Shown here one piece after another: positions 36,482-46,184 of a stretch of 64,000 bases of DNA. The DNA comes from Rhodospirillales bacterium. GTDB taxonomy: Bacteria; Pseudomonadota; Alphaproteobacteria; Rhodospirillales; Casp-alpha2. The DNA is taken from the NCBI GenBank assembly GCA_021775095.1, contig JAJFII010000016.1, positions 1 to 64,000 on the forward strand, in the 5' to 3' direction. A program made the position numbers and the translations under genes. Positions within the stretch are counted from its first letter, which is position 1. Every line of letters starts with the position of its first letter. The notes below the pieces were generated by a model, which saw nothing but the letters and a program-made list of their open reading frames with translations, had not been told where the DNA came from and made no database searches.

Positions 36482-37609
36482 TCACTTGGGCTTACGCTTT
36501 CGAGTTGTGATTTCACCTCGCAAAATCTGGTCCCGCTCAATGGATTGGAACAGGGCTTTAAAATTGCCTTCGCCAAACCCTTCATCTTTCTTTCGCTGAA
36601 TAAATTCAAAAAACACCGGACCAATCATTTCCTTAGAAAATATTTGTAACAACAAACGAGGATCACCCTTATCCGTTGAGCCGTCCATCAGAATGCCACG
36701 GACCTGAAGTTCCCCAACAGGCTCGCCGTGATCGGGCAGCCGTTCATCAAGCATTTCATAATAGGTTTCCGGTGGCGCATTCATAAATTCGACACCATTG
36801 GCTTTTAATAAATCCCAGCTCTTTAACAAATCATCGGTGGCGAGTGCGATATGCTGTATGCCCTCGCCATTATAGGCCATTAGAAATGCTTCAATTTGCC
36901 CCGATCCCTCGGAGGCTTCTTCATTCAAAGGAATGCGAATGCGCCCGTCCGGCGCTGTCAGGGCGCGCGACTTTAATCCGGTGTATTCACCTTTAATGTC
37001 GAAATAACGAATTTCCCGGAAATTAAAAATGCGTTCGTAGAAGTCGCCCCAATAGGCCATCCGACCGCGATATACATTGTGGGTCATATGATCAATTGTG
37101 GTGAATTGACAGCCAACGGGATGCCGATCGACGCCCTCCAAAAATATAAAGTCAATATCATAGATCGACCTGCCGTCCTCGTAGCGGTCAATCAGATATA
37201 ACGGTGCTCCGCCAATCCCCTTGATGGCTGGCAGATTTAATTCCATGGGTCCCGTTGGAATTTGTATGGGCTGCCCACCCAACTCCAACGCCCGTCGGAA
37301 GGCGTGATGGGAATCATGGACGCGAAAAGCCAGACCGCAAGCGCAAGGTCCATGTTCCTGGGCAAAATAAGCGGCATGGCTCGTCGGTTCAGAATTTACG
37401 ACAAAATTAATATCGCCCTGCCGGTAAAGATCGACATCCTTGGATCGGTGGCTGGCAATTTTAGTGAACCCCAGCTTTTTGAAAACCGGCTCCAGAAGAC
37501 CGGCCTTTGGTGATGCAAATTCAACAAACTCGAAGCCATTCAAGCCCATGGGGTTTTCAAATAGGTCTTTGACGGGCGGTGTTGTTTGAGTTGTCTGTGC
37601 AGGGTCCAT
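36482..37609 (-). CDS. hppD: 4-hydroxyphenylpyruvate dioxygenase
   Basis: Converts 4-hydroxyphenylpyruvate to homogentisate in tyrosine breakdown. It has 375 residues of the two-barrel vicinal-oxygen-chelate fold. The iron ligands are His174 (DHMTHNV), His253 (GIQHIAL) and Glu335 (FFEFIQRK). The conserved C-terminal helix region ends [17 protein letters not shown]. No other homogentisate-pathway gene is here. A perfect dyad lies 44 bp upstream of the start and may be an operator. Confidence 0.95.
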   Translation of the reverse strand: MDPAQTTQTTPPVKDLFENPMGLNGFEFVEFASPKAGLLEPVFKKLGFTKIASHRSKDVDLYRQGDINFVVNSEPTSHAAYFAQEHGPCACGLAFRVHDSHHAFRRALELGGQPIQIPTGPMELNLPAIKGIGGAPLYLIDRYEDGRSIYDIDFIFLEGVDRHPVGCQFTTIDHMTHNVYRGRMAYWGDFYERIFNFREIRYFDIKGEYTGLKSRALTAPDGRIRIPLNEEASEGSGQIEAFLMAYNGEGIQHIALATDDLLKSWDLLKANGVEFMNAPPETYYEMLDERLPDHGEPVGELQVRGILMDGSTDKGDPRLLLQIFSKEMIGPVFFEFIQRKKDEGFGEGNFKALFQSIERDQILRGEITTRKRKPK

Positions 37610-37652
37610 TGGTAATGTCTCCCAAGATAATCACATGGCTAGAACCTGTGCA

Positions 37653-37677
37653 GTGATTTTTGCATGGCCAAAATCAC
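37653..37677. promoter_or_regulatory. Perfect dyad upstream of hppD (candidate operator)
   Basis: GTGATTTT (37653-37660) and AAAATCAC (37670-37677) form a perfect 8-bp inverted repeat around a 9-nt spacer, 44 bp upstream of the hppD start. No T-run follows on either strand, so it is not a terminator. It looks like the binding site of a dimeric regulator. The regulator gene is not adjacent. Confidence 0.5.
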
Positions 37678-37844
37678 CCCAAATCGTCGATAGTGCCGCT
37701 CAACCAGGACAGCAAATGAACCCGCTCGCCGTGATTTTGCATTAGCCGACAAACCGACACAGGTGTTAGAAGCTTGCACCCGAACCCACCAGCAATTCAA
37801 TGGCTAATTTGTATGACCGGGCGGTACAGATTTGATGACACCGG

Positions 37845-39224
37845 TTAGTTTGCGACCTGATTCCGCCCGTTTTGTTTGGCGCGATACAAAGCGCTGTCAG
37901 CTTTGCTCAGGGCGGCATCAATTGTTTTGTCGTCAAGGTGACATTCGCTGATGCCAATGCTTACGGTGAATTTTAAAATCTCGCCGTCAAGATGAGTTTC
38001 TAATTTCATCAGATTTTGACGTAATCGTTCCGCAATGAGAAAGGCTGTTTTTAAGTCAATTTCCGGAAGGACAACCCCAAATTCCTCGCCCCCCAAGCGG
38101 CCAAGCGTATCTTGTTCGCGCAGGGTGCGATTACATTCCTTGGCAAAGTTTTTTAACACCAGATCTCCGGCCGCATGTCCATAGGTATCATTAAACTTCT
38201 TAAAATGGTCAATATCCATCATCAGCAAGGTCAGGGATCTAGAATAACGGATCGATCGTGCAAGCTCGCTGTTGCCGATTTCGAAGAAACTTCTGCGGTT
38301 TCGCGCCCCCGTTAACGGATCAGTTGCTGCCAGCAACCGCATTTCCTGCTCGCTTGCCCGCAGTGCGGCCTCCATTTGTTTACGCTCTGTGATGTCCGTT
38401 TCCAGACTGCCGACGCCGATCAGCGCCCCGTCGGCAGAGAAGATCGGGAACCGGTCTGAAATAAAGGTGTGGGTTTTATTATCAGGATCGATCGCACTTA
38501 ATTCAAAGGGAATTGGTTTTTTGCCATCAATGACCGCTTGATCTTGGGCCGATACTTCATCGGCAGTCTTTTTGTCAAACAGTTCATATACGGTTTTGCC
38601 GATCACGTCATGGCGGGTCAGCCCCTGCTTAATACAAAAGATATCGTTAACCAACACAAACCGACCTGCGTTATCTTTCAGAGATATGGGTGACGAGGTA
38701 TTTTCCATAATCGCCAACAGTCGTGCGTTGCTCTCCAGTAGACCGTTTTCGGCCAGCTTACGAGGCGATATGTCCGTTACGGTTGCGACGTAACTCACAG
38801 GTTTGCCATTGGCGTCTCGCAGCGCTACGCCATTTTCTTCAACCCAACAATAATTGCCACTTTTTTCGAGAATTTGGTATTCCAGGACAACACGGTGCCG
38901 GTGGTTATTAAAATGACTTTCGACCGTCGTTCGATGCAGGGCCTGGTGGTCGGGGTGGATGGAATTTAAAAGGGTATCATGGACGATCCATAGGGACGGA
39001 TACCCGAGCAGTTTTGACAGGTTTTGTGAGACATAAATATCATTGCTGTCGAGCGACCATTCGTAGGCTTGGTCCATGGTCGACTTAATAAAAAAATTCA
39101 ACCGATCAATTTCTGCCAGTAAGTCGTCGCGGGACAACTGGTTGGTATCTCGAAAGGAAAGGGCTGGGTTCTGCACTGAAAGTTGTCTCCGGATTCTACG
39201 GCAATTTGCGAGCCTCCCTAACAT
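37845..39224 (-). CDS. PAS-PAS-GGDEF diguanylate cyclase
   Basis: It has 459 residues with no transmembrane segment. Two PAS domains (about 45-155 and 165-280, the first with a PAC-like tail) precede a GGDEF domain. The active-site motif is GGEEF (378-382), a functional variant. An inhibitory site RxxD (Arg369, Asp372) lies five residues before it, so product feedback is likely. The MDIDHFKKFNDTYGH metal site is intact. Both PAS domains are cytosolic, so the signal is probably internal, such as redox or a small ligand. The start MLGRLA is the frame's ATG at 39224. Confidence 0.9.
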   Translation of the reverse strand: MLGRLANCRRIRRQLSVQNPALSFRDTNQLSRDDLLAEIDRLNFFIKSTMDQAYEWSLDSNDIYVSQNLSKLLGYPSLWIVHDTLLNSIHPDHQALHRTTVESHFNNHRHRVVLEYQILEKSGNYCWVEENGVALRDANGKPVSYVATVTDISPRKLAENGLLESNARLLAIMENTSSPISLKDNAGRFVLVNDIFCIKQGLTRHDVIGKTVYELFDKKTADEVSAQDQAVIDGKKPIPFELSAIDPDNKTHTFISDRFPIFSADGALIGVGSLETDITERKQMEAALRASEQEMRLLAATDPLTGARNRRSFFEIGNSELARSIRYSRSLTLLMMDIDHFKKFNDTYGHAAGDLVLKNFAKECNRTLREQDTLGRLGGEEFGVVLPEIDLKTAFLIAERLRQNLMKLETHLDGEILKFTVSIGISECHLDDKTIDAALSKADSALYRAKQNGRNQVAN

Positions 39225-39336
39225 ATAACACGTGTGTCGACAATCGAAACCACAATGTGTCTTATTACGGATTCAGGGCGTGAAAATGTCTGGCGTCAGG
39301 CAAAGCGGCACGTCGAATGGCAACAGGGTTCTGACC

Positions 39337-40473
39337 CTAAATAAAATGGCCACTTTTCGTCCGTTTCGTTTCCAAATAACTTTTGTTGTGTTGATTGGAC
39401 GGAAAGGTGTGGGATACCCGTTCAATTACCGTTACACCACATTGGGCCAGGCCGGTTACCTTATCGGGGTTATTGGTCATCAGACGGACACGTTCAAATC
39501 CCAATTGTTCGAGCATTCTCGCCGCCGGCATGTAAATGCGCTCATCGGCGTCATAACCCAGTTGTTCATTGGCATCGAGGGTATCAAATCCGCGATCCTG
39601 AAGTGTATAGGCGCGCAATTTATTGACCAGACCAATGCCGCGGCCTTCCTGCGCCAAATACAACAGAACACCGGCCCCATGGCGGGCGATTTCAGCAATC
39701 GCACCACGCAGTTGATCGCCGCAATCGCAGCGCAAACTGCCCAGAAGATCGCCGGTAAAACACTCAGAATGAATACGGGTCAGCAGGGGTTCGTCGGTTC
39801 GTGGGTCACCGATGATGATTGCGATATGTTCAAGCCCGCCGTCCCAGGGGCGGAAGGCGACAATGCGGCTTTGTTCAGCATCTTCCAGGGGAACACGGGC
39901 ATCGCTCACAGCTTTTAAGGTGCGCGATGCCACGGCTTCATACTGAAAAATGTCACCGGCATCAACCCGCAAGACATCATGCCTGAGGCACCAGGCGGCA
40001 ATGTCATCGGCTTTTGGATCTTTAAGGGATGCGGTTACCGCCGCAGGCAAAAGGCGCGCTAACTTTGTCAACTTAACCGAAGCAGAGTTGCAATCGTGTG
40101 CCGTCGACGGTCTGAGATCGATGTGGATTTGATTCAGGTCGCTATCAGCCAGGGGATCGGCAAGGTCCTGGACGGTTTGCGCGGTGATCGATGGCGTCGT
40201 ACTGAGAGTCACGATGTCGCCGATGGGGCTCTCAAGGCCCAAAATTGCAGCACGCCGTGCGGTAACCGCTAACAAAACTTCACTTTGCGCCAACTGAGAT
40301 ATTTCCGTCAGGGATTCGTCGGTGACACTTTCCGCAGCGCGCATCAATAACACGTCGCCGCCGCCGCCATGTACACATATGATGCGGCCACGTCTTAACT
40401 CAGATATGGCGCGATCAACGGACAGCAAGGAAGCCGGCTCGCGGCTCGCTGGCATTGTAGGGCTATTTGTCAT
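39337..40473 (-). CDS. ribA: GTP cyclohydrolase II with degenerate RibB-like N-terminal domain
   Basis: Catalyses the first riboflavin step, GTP to a diaminopyrimidine. It has 378 residues. The C-terminal half carries the zinc cysteines Cys238, Cys249 and Cys251 (SECFTGDLLGSLRCDCGDQL) and the motif EGRGIGL (276-282). The N-terminal half (about 18-190) aligns by position with DHBP synthase but lacks the acidic DDEDRE active-site motif, reading CVHGGGGD instead. It is probably inactive as RibB, a state seen in several alphaproteobacteria. It stands alone with no other rib gene nearby. Confidence 0.9.
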   Translation of the reverse strand: MTNSPTMPASREPASLLSVDRAISELRRGRIICVHGGGGDVLLMRAAESVTDESLTEISQLAQSEVLLAVTARRAAILGLESPIGDIVTLSTTPSITAQTVQDLADPLADSDLNQIHIDLRPSTAHDCNSASVKLTKLARLLPAAVTASLKDPKADDIAAWCLRHDVLRVDAGDIFQYEAVASRTLKAVSDARVPLEDAEQSRIVAFRPWDGGLEHIAIIIGDPRTDEPLLTRIHSECFTGDLLGSLRCDCGDQLRGAIAEIARHGAGVLLYLAQEGRGIGLVNKLRAYTLQDRGFDTLDANEQLGYDADERIYMPAARMLEQLGFERVRLMTNNPDKVTGLAQCGVTVIERVSHTFPSNQHNKSYLETKRTKSGHFI

Positions 40474-40507
40474 TTTTACGGTTCAGCCATAAGTTTGCGT
40501 GAAGTTT

Positions 40508-40548
40508 CTTAGCGGATAACAACTTTATTATACGAATATACCGCTAAG
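40508..40548. promoter_or_regulatory. Inverted repeat between ribA and a response regulator gene
   Basis: CTTAGCGG (40508-40515) and CCGCTAAG (40541-40548) form a perfect 8-bp inverted repeat with a 25-nt AT-rich spacer, 35 bp upstream of the ribA start. It could be a regulator site or a weak hairpin. No T-run follows. Confidence 0.4.
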
Positions 40549-40694
40549 TACTACATTCCCATGAAATTCTTCTATATATTTGTGCGGGAATGGTGTCAGA
40601 CCACGTCCTGCTGACGAATGTTGGCGAAGTCCAAGGGAATGCGTTAACCTGAACACAAAACGAGCAGATAATTCTAGATTTAGGGTATGACCAA

Positions 40695-41384
40695 ATGACT
40701 TCCGGAAGACGGATACTAATTGTTGATGATGATGATACTTTGCGGGAAATGCTGAGCGAACAGTTGCAATTGCACGAGGAATTTCTTATCACTGAAGCGG
40801 CAACGGCAAAGGCCAGTCTTGAGCTGGCCAAGACCGACTATTTTGATGTTATACTGCTCGATGTTGGCCTGCCCGATATGGATGGGCGCGAAGTCTGCCG
40901 ATTGATGCGTCGCAACGGCGTTACGTCGCCGATCTTAATGTTAACAGGTGCGGACACGGATGCGGACACAATTTTGGGATTGGACGCGGGTGCCAACGAT
41001 TATATTGTAAAACCCTTTCGCTTAGGCGTTTTGCTGGCTCGGCTGCGGGCGCACATTCGTCAACACGAACGCTCTGATGATGCGGTTTTTACGATTGGCC
41101 CCTATACCTTTCAGCCGGCAAATAAGTTGTTGCTGCGTGAGCAGGATCAACGCAAAGTGCGTCTCACTGACAAGGAGACGGCGATCCTGAAGTTCCTGTA
41201 TCGGGCCGGTGCCAAAGTCGTTAGCAGAGACGTGTTGCTGGATGAGGTGTGGGGTTATAACGCGAGCGTAACAACGCATACCTTGGAGACCCACGTTTAT
41301 CGCCTCAGACAAAAAATCGAACCTGATCCATCAAATGCTTCGATCCTAATAACCGAACCGGGTGGGTATCGTCTGGAGCCATAA
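40695..41384 (+). CDS. OmpR-family response regulator
   Basis: It has 229 residues. The receiver domain has acidic Asp11/Asp12, phospho-acceptor Asp56 (VILLDVGLPDMDG), Thr84 and Lys106 (IVKPF). The C-terminal winged helix (about 130-228) has the TDKETAILKFL and THTLETHVYRLRQKI features. No kinase gene is directly adjacent. The PAS kinase at 42369-43982 is the nearest candidate partner. Targets are unknown. Confidence 0.93.
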   Translation: MTSGRRILIVDDDDTLREMLSEQLQLHEEFLITEAATAKASLELAKTDYFDVILLDVGLPDMDGREVCRLMRRNGVTSPILMLTGADTDADTILGLDAGANDYIVKPFRLGVLLARLRAHIRQHERSDDAVFTIGPYTFQPANKLLLREQDQRKVRLTDKETAILKFLYRAGAKVVSRDVLLDEVWGYNASVTTHTLETHVYRLRQKIEPDPSNASILITEPGGYRLEP

Positions 41385-41508
41385 GCGGGCATCTGCAATA
41401 AAGGTATTCCCATTTGCATGGTGGCTCTTTATCCGTATCGTCGTTATTTCCATGAGTGATCCGGCGTTAAACTCAGGAAACTTCGATAATTTGTGAGCGG
41501 AGGATACA

Positions 41509-42372
41509 ATGAAAATTTCGGAACTGAGGGATGGTTTTGCAGCGGAAATAACGGAAGTTGATTTAAACCAACCGATTTCCGGTGGAACCTTTGACCAGAT
41601 ACACGAAGCGGTCGATGTATTTGGGGTCGTTGTTATGCGGAAACAATATTTGGCAGATGCGGATTTGGTTGTTTTTGCAAAACGGTTTGGCCCCTTGGAA
41701 GTGCCGCTTAAACGGGACCAATATGGCGGCGTTGATAAAGAAGTAACGATGCTGGCCAATGTTGATGATAAGGGAAATCTTTTACCCCAGGATACCAAAC
41801 ATGGGATTTATATGAAGGGAAATCTACTTTGGCACACGGACAGTTCCTTTAAACCGGTCCCCAGCAAATATTCTCTTTTAGCTGCCCACGAGGTCCCAAG
41901 TGAAGGAGGTGATACGGAGTTTGCTGATGCGCGGGCCTGTTATGACGACTGGACGGGCCCGTTTGGTGAAACGACCAAACAGGAACTTGAAGATTTGATC
42001 TGCGAGCACTCTATCATTTATTCGAGAACCCTGATCTCGGGCGATATTTTTTCCGATGAAGAAAAAAAACAATTCTCGCCGCCCCATCAACCCCTGGTCC
42101 GTACTCACCCGAGGACCGGGCGGAAAATTTATTATGTGGGCAGCCATTGTTCGCATGTCGTCGGATGGCCGCTTGAAAAAGGTCGGGCTCTGGTCCGGGA
42201 AATATCGGGGTTTTGCGTTCGGCCCGAGCATATTTATGCCCATAAATGGAGCGCTGGAGATGTTGTGATTTGGGACAACCGTTCGGTACTGCACCGGGGC
42301 CGGACCTACAATCCCAATCAACGGCGAGTCATGCACCGGGCAACCGTCACTGGAGATGGCCGGTTGTGTTAG
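41509..42372 (+). CDS. TauD/TfdA-family Fe(II)/2OG dioxygenase
   Basis: It has 287 residues. The iron triad is His109 and Asp111 (LWHTDSSF) with His262 (VLHRGRTY). An arginine near 272-273 contacts 2-oxoglutarate. GAEITEVDL is represented by AAEITEVDLNQP near the N-terminus. Members cleave taurine, 2,4-D and related acids, and the substrate here is unknown. It lies between a response regulator and a histidine kinase, and its end overlaps the kinase end by 4 bp convergently. The start ATG 41509 follows GGAGG. Confidence 0.88.
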   Translation: MKISELRDGFAAEITEVDLNQPISGGTFDQIHEAVDVFGVVVMRKQYLADADLVVFAKRFGPLEVPLKRDQYGGVDKEVTMLANVDDKGNLLPQDTKHGIYMKGNLLWHTDSSFKPVPSKYSLLAAHEVPSEGGDTEFADARACYDDWTGPFGETTKQELEDLICEHSIIYSRTLISGDIFSDEEKKQFSPPHQPLVRTHPRTGRKIYYVGSHCSHVVGWPLEKGRALVREISGFCVRPEHIYAHKWSAGDVVIWDNRSVLHRGRTYNPNQRRVMHRATVTGDGRLC

Positions 42373-43982
42373 ATACCGCGCAAGGGCAATTCGAAAAAGA
42401 ACTCAGTACCTGTGCCCGGATTGGAGATAAAATCAATACGCCCCCTGTGAAATTCAATTATTGACTTGGCAATGCTCAATCCTATTCCGGTTCCGCCGTT
42501 AATCCGAGTGTCGGAGGCGTCGGCCTGAGTAAATTGTTTGAATATGGTTTTATGCAGGTGTTTAGAGATCCCTACCCCCCTGTCGGTAACCTGAACCCGA
42601 CATCGACTTTTGCCTTTTGATAAACGGATGTCGACAACGGATCCCGAAGGTGAGAACTTGATGGCATTGGATAACAGGTTCAGGAGGACCTGTTGCAGGC
42701 GTCGTTGATCACCCCAGACGAAGAGGTCCGAGTGGTTATGACATATGACAAGGGAAATACCTGCGTCGTCGGCGTCGACTTGCCGGAGTTTGACACTGTC
42801 ACCGATCAGATTGCCCATATTAACCGACGACATATGGAACGACAGGTCGTTCTTTCGCATCAGTTCCAAATCCAGCAAGTCGTTTACCAGAGCTACCAGG
42901 CGGGTGGTGTTGGCGTCGGCCAAAGCGACAACAGGTTCAATCTGTTCGGGAATTTTCCCAAAAGCGCCGCCTTTTATCAGCCCCAGGGAACCTTTGATCG
43001 TTGTCAGTGGCGTGCGTAATTCATGGCTGACTGTCGAAACAAATTCCGCTTTCAAGCGTTCCGTTTCGAACCGCTCCGTAATGTCTCGGCTGGTTCCCCG
43101 ATAGCCACAGAACTGGCCGTTTTTATGCGTAATCGGCACGCCACTCATTGTAATGTGCCGAACTGAACCGTTCGAGGAAATCATCCGGTATTCAACATCA
43201 TAAAAGGCTTCGCACGACTTTACTGACTTGAAATGGCGGGCCCAGACTTCCGGTTGATCGGTCAAATCCAGCGCGCTTATCCAGGACCGGCGGGATTTGC
43301 CGATCACGTCAACGGGTAAAATTCCCTGTTTCTCGAAAAAACTGTTTGAAACATACACGAAACGATCTTCATCATCGGTTTCCCACATCCAGTCGGCACC
43401 TATTGATGCATAGGTGCGAAAGCGCGCCTCGCTGACCTGCAATTCCAATTGGGCGCGTTTGCGTTCCGTAACATCGATTACCGTTGTTTGTACGGCGGGT
43501 TTGCCGTCCCATTCAATTAACCGCACAACATTCTCGAGCCAAATGGACGTCCCGTCCTTTTTGGTGCCTTCGTATTCGTAAAAACTAGCAGCAGGTTTAC
43601 CAGCCAGTCGATTTGTCAGATGCTGTTGAAAGAGTTGTTTGGTTTTTTCCGGCACAAGGTTAAGGATCGACGTTTTATCCATAATTTCACCGATGCTGGC
43701 GTATCCATAAATTTCAGCAAACATCGAATTCATAAAAATGAAATTAAAATTGCGATGAATCATGATTCCCTGGTTGGAACCTTCCACCAGGTCACGAAAT
43801 TTGCGGCCGTTTTCTGCATTCACGCGCGCATTGGTTTTGAGGGCCGTGACTTCATTTCTAAGCGCGGCGATTTCACCGTTAAGCATCGCAATAAGGCGCT
43901 GGTGTTTGGTTTCTGTTTTGCGATGTGAACTCACAGCGTGACTCATCATAATTTCGGCGGGCACAGGAAATAACGCGCCCAA
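42369..43982 (-). CDS. PAS-domain sensor histidine kinase
   Basis: It has 537 residues. The order is a short coiled coil (20-60), PAS (about 60-175), PAS/PAC (about 185-305), HisKA with phospho-His320 (VSHELRTPL), and HATPase_c with the N box (LLSNAIKFSPSG), DRGVGISK and GGTGIGLSIAKSI. There are no transmembrane segments, so it is soluble. It is oriented against the TauD gene and overlaps it by 4 bp. It may pair with the OmpR-type regulator 1 kb away. Confidence 0.9.
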   Translation of the reverse strand: MGALFPVPAEIMMSHAVSSHRKTETKHQRLIAMLNGEIAALRNEVTALKTNARVNAENGRKFRDLVEGSNQGIMIHRNFNFIFMNSMFAEIYGYASIGEIMDKTSILNLVPEKTKQLFQQHLTNRLAGKPAASFYEYEGTKKDGTSIWLENVVRLIEWDGKPAVQTTVIDVTERKRAQLELQVSEARFRTYASIGADWMWETDDEDRFVYVSNSFFEKQGILPVDVIGKSRRSWISALDLTDQPEVWARHFKSVKSCEAFYDVEYRMISSNGSVRHITMSGVPITHKNGQFCGYRGTSRDITERFETERLKAEFVSTVSHELRTPLTTIKGSLGLIKGGAFGKIPEQIEPVVALADANTTRLVALVNDLLDLELMRKNDLSFHMSSVNMGNLIGDSVKLRQVDADDAGISLVICHNHSDLFVWGDQRRLQQVLLNLLSNAIKFSPSGSVVDIRLSKGKSRCRVQVTDRGVGISKHLHKTIFKQFTQADASDTRINGGTGIGLSIAKSIIEFHRGRIDFISNPGTGTEFFFELPLRGI

Positions 43983-44172
43983 ATCTACAAACCAACATAG
44001 GGCCCGGTTATTACATACGTATGAATGCTAATTCTGGCGATGTTAATGGTTGTTAATTGAAATTTTGACGAGATCGCGGAAAGTTTATAATAAATCTGTA
44101 AACCGCACCAAAAATTCGCCTTATAATGCGGCTCTGAGTGATCTTCTGTTTAGCAAAGTAAAGGGTGAGAAA

Positions 44173-45069
44173 ATGAATAATATGAGCAACAGAATAAAGG
44201 CCGGTGATTTTGACCAGGGACTTTTGGATTTGTTTGATGGGTACGTACATGGTTTCATTGAACGGCGTGAGTTTTTGGAGAAAGCCGGAAAATATGCCGT
44301 CGGCGGAATGACGGCAGCCATGCTTCTGGATACCTTGTCTCCCAATTATGCCCTGGCAAATCAGGTCGAAGAAAGCGATTCGCGCATTCATGGTCAAATG
44401 ATCGAATATCCGTCGCCAGAAGGTCACGGCACAATAAAAGGCTATCTGGTCCGTCCCGCGGGCGGCGGAAAACGCGGGAGCGTTGTTGTTGTCCATGAAA
44501 ACCGGGGTCTTAACCCCTACGTCGCAGATGTCGCCCGTCGTGTTGCCGTTGCCGGATTTACGGCTTTGGCACCGGATGGATTGACCCCGTTGGGCGGATA
44601 TCCGGGCAATGATGAGGATGGCAAAGTGATGCAGGCGAAGCTGGATAAGGGGAAACTCCTGAACGACTTTATTGCGGCATATGATCATCTCGTTAAGGAT
44701 ACGGAGTCAAATGGCAAGGTTGGCGTTGTCGGATTCTGTTATGGCGGCGGCGTAGCAAATTCCATGGCGGTGCGATTACCGGAATTAGCGGCCTCTGTAC
44801 CGTTCTACGGACGGCAGGCAAAAACCGAGGATGTAAGTAAAATACAGGCCCCGCTGCTGATCCATAATGGCGAACTCGACAAACGTATTCTCGAGGGAGC
44901 GCCGGCCTACGAGGCCGCCCTCAAGGCTAACAACAAGGAGTTTGAATCTTATATTTATAAGGGGGCAAATCATGGATTTCATAATGATACGACGCCCCGC
45001 TACGACGCAACCCAGGCTGAGCTGGCGTGGGCGCGTACCACTGCGTTTTTCCAGGCCAAATTATCATAG
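44173..45069 (+). CDS. Dienelactone hydrolase-family protein, probably Tat-exported
   Basis: An alpha/beta hydrolase of 298 residues from ATG 44173. An earlier in-frame ATG at 44050 adds an unlikely extension. The N-terminus carries ERREFLEKAGKYAVGG (30-45), a twin-arginine motif with the usual hydrophobic h-region and an ALA end near 60-62. The n-region of 30 residues is long. The catalytic triad is Cys189 (GFCYGG), Asp236 (NGELDKR) and His267 (GANHGFHND). It acts on an unknown ester or lactone outside the cytoplasm. The Vgb-like gene starts 2 bp after its stop. Confidence 0.87.
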   Translation: MNNMSNRIKAGDFDQGLLDLFDGYVHGFIERREFLEKAGKYAVGGMTAAMLLDTLSPNYALANQVEESDSRIHGQMIEYPSPEGHGTIKGYLVRPAGGGKRGSVVVVHENRGLNPYVADVARRVAVAGFTALAPDGLTPLGGYPGNDEDGKVMQAKLDKGKLLNDFIAAYDHLVKDTESNGKVGVVGFCYGGGVANSMAVRLPELAASVPFYGRQAKTEDVSKIQAPLLIHNGELDKRILEGAPAYEAALKANNKEFESYIYKGANHGFHNDTTPRYDATQAELAWARTTAFFQAKLS

Positions 45070-45071
45070 AG

Positions 45072-46064
45072 ATGCGTTGGCTTTTATGTGCATTGCTCCT
45101 GTGTCTGTCGCCAGAATCCGTGGCGGCAGACACCAACCAAACAGTATCCATTCGGGAATGGACCGTTCCCTTTGCATCGGGTCGGCCCCGCGATCCCAGC
45201 GTGGCACCGGATGGATCGGTTTGGTTTGTCGGTCAAAATAATCACTATCTGGGACGATTTGATCCAGTTACGGAACGGTTTACGAAACGTCAGTTGGACG
45301 ACAACGCCGGCCCCCATAACCTCATCGTCGGCACCAATGGTGTCGTTTGGTATGCGGGAAATCGGCTGGGATATATCGGGCGATACGATCCCGTTTCAGA
45401 CATCCTCGATAAGATCAATATGCCGGATCGCAATGCGAGTGATCCGCATACTTTGGTCTTCGATCATCAGCAACAAAATATCTGGTTCACCGTACAATGG
45501 GGCAATTTCGTCGGTCGCCTAAATACACAGACGTTAAAAGTCGATTTGATCAAAGTTCCAACACCCGATGCCAGGCCCTATGGCATTGCCGTCGGGCCAA
45601 AAGGGCGGCTCTGGATTGCCCTTTTGGGAACCAATAAACTTGCTTCTATTGATCCTGAAACCCTGGTTATGACGGAGTTTAATTTACCGGATCCAGACGC
45701 CGGGCCGCGGCGGATTACGGTCACTTCGGCGGGAATGGTTTATTATGTGGATTTTTCACTTGGACGGCTGGGGCAGCTAAATCCTGCCAATCAACAGGTC
45801 CGTGAATGGCCATCGCCGTCCGGTGCCGGTGCCGGACCCTATGCCATGGCCATCGACGAGGTTGATCGTATCTGGTATGTGGAAACCGGTGAGCGGCCAA
45901 ATATGTTGATCGGATTTGACCCGGCTCAGGAAACCTACGTTTCTAGGACTCCGGTCCCCTCCGGTGGCGGTTCCGTACGCCACATGGTTTACGACAGACC
46001 ATCGAAGACCATTTGGTTTGGCACCGACCGGGGAACTTTGGGTCGGGCTGAAATTTTGCCCTAA
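45072..46064 (+). CDS. Secreted Vgb/SMP-30-like beta-propeller protein
   Basis: It has 330 residues from ATG 45072 and a Sec signal peptide (MRWLLCALLLCLSPESVAA). The body is six or seven beta-propeller blades with repeated PxxxAVGPKGRLWIA and IWFT-type motifs, related to virginiamycin B lyase (streptogramin lyase) and NHL proteins. Most such bacterial homologues have unknown substrates, so lyase activity should not be assumed. It starts 2 bp after the dienelactone hydrolase stop, so the two extracytoplasmic proteins are probably co-expressed. Confidence 0.82.
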   Translation: MRWLLCALLLCLSPESVAADTNQTVSIREWTVPFASGRPRDPSVAPDGSVWFVGQNNHYLGRFDPVTERFTKRQLDDNAGPHNLIVGTNGVVWYAGNRLGYIGRYDPVSDILDKINMPDRNASDPHTLVFDHQQQNIWFTVQWGNFVGRLNTQTLKVDLIKVPTPDARPYGIAVGPKGRLWIALLGTNKLASIDPETLVMTEFNLPDPDAGPRRITVTSAGMVYYVDFSLGRLGQLNPANQQVREWPSPSGAGAGPYAMAIDEVDRIWYVETGERPNMLIGFDPAQETYVSRTPVPSGGGSVRHMVYDRPSKTIWFGTDRGTLGRAEILP

Positions 46065-46184
46065 GGCCGGATGCCCCGGATTAAAAATAGGGACAAACAG
46101 CGATTGTTTTTAAGGGTTTAAACCTGACGTTCAAGTTGCTTTCAGGAGTCGATGGACACCGACTGATCGGCGTCTGGAAATGCA

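Noticed and set aside
46090-46120. AT-rich weak hairpin after the Vgb-like gene
   Set aside because: The stem is only about 5 bp, too weak to call a terminator.
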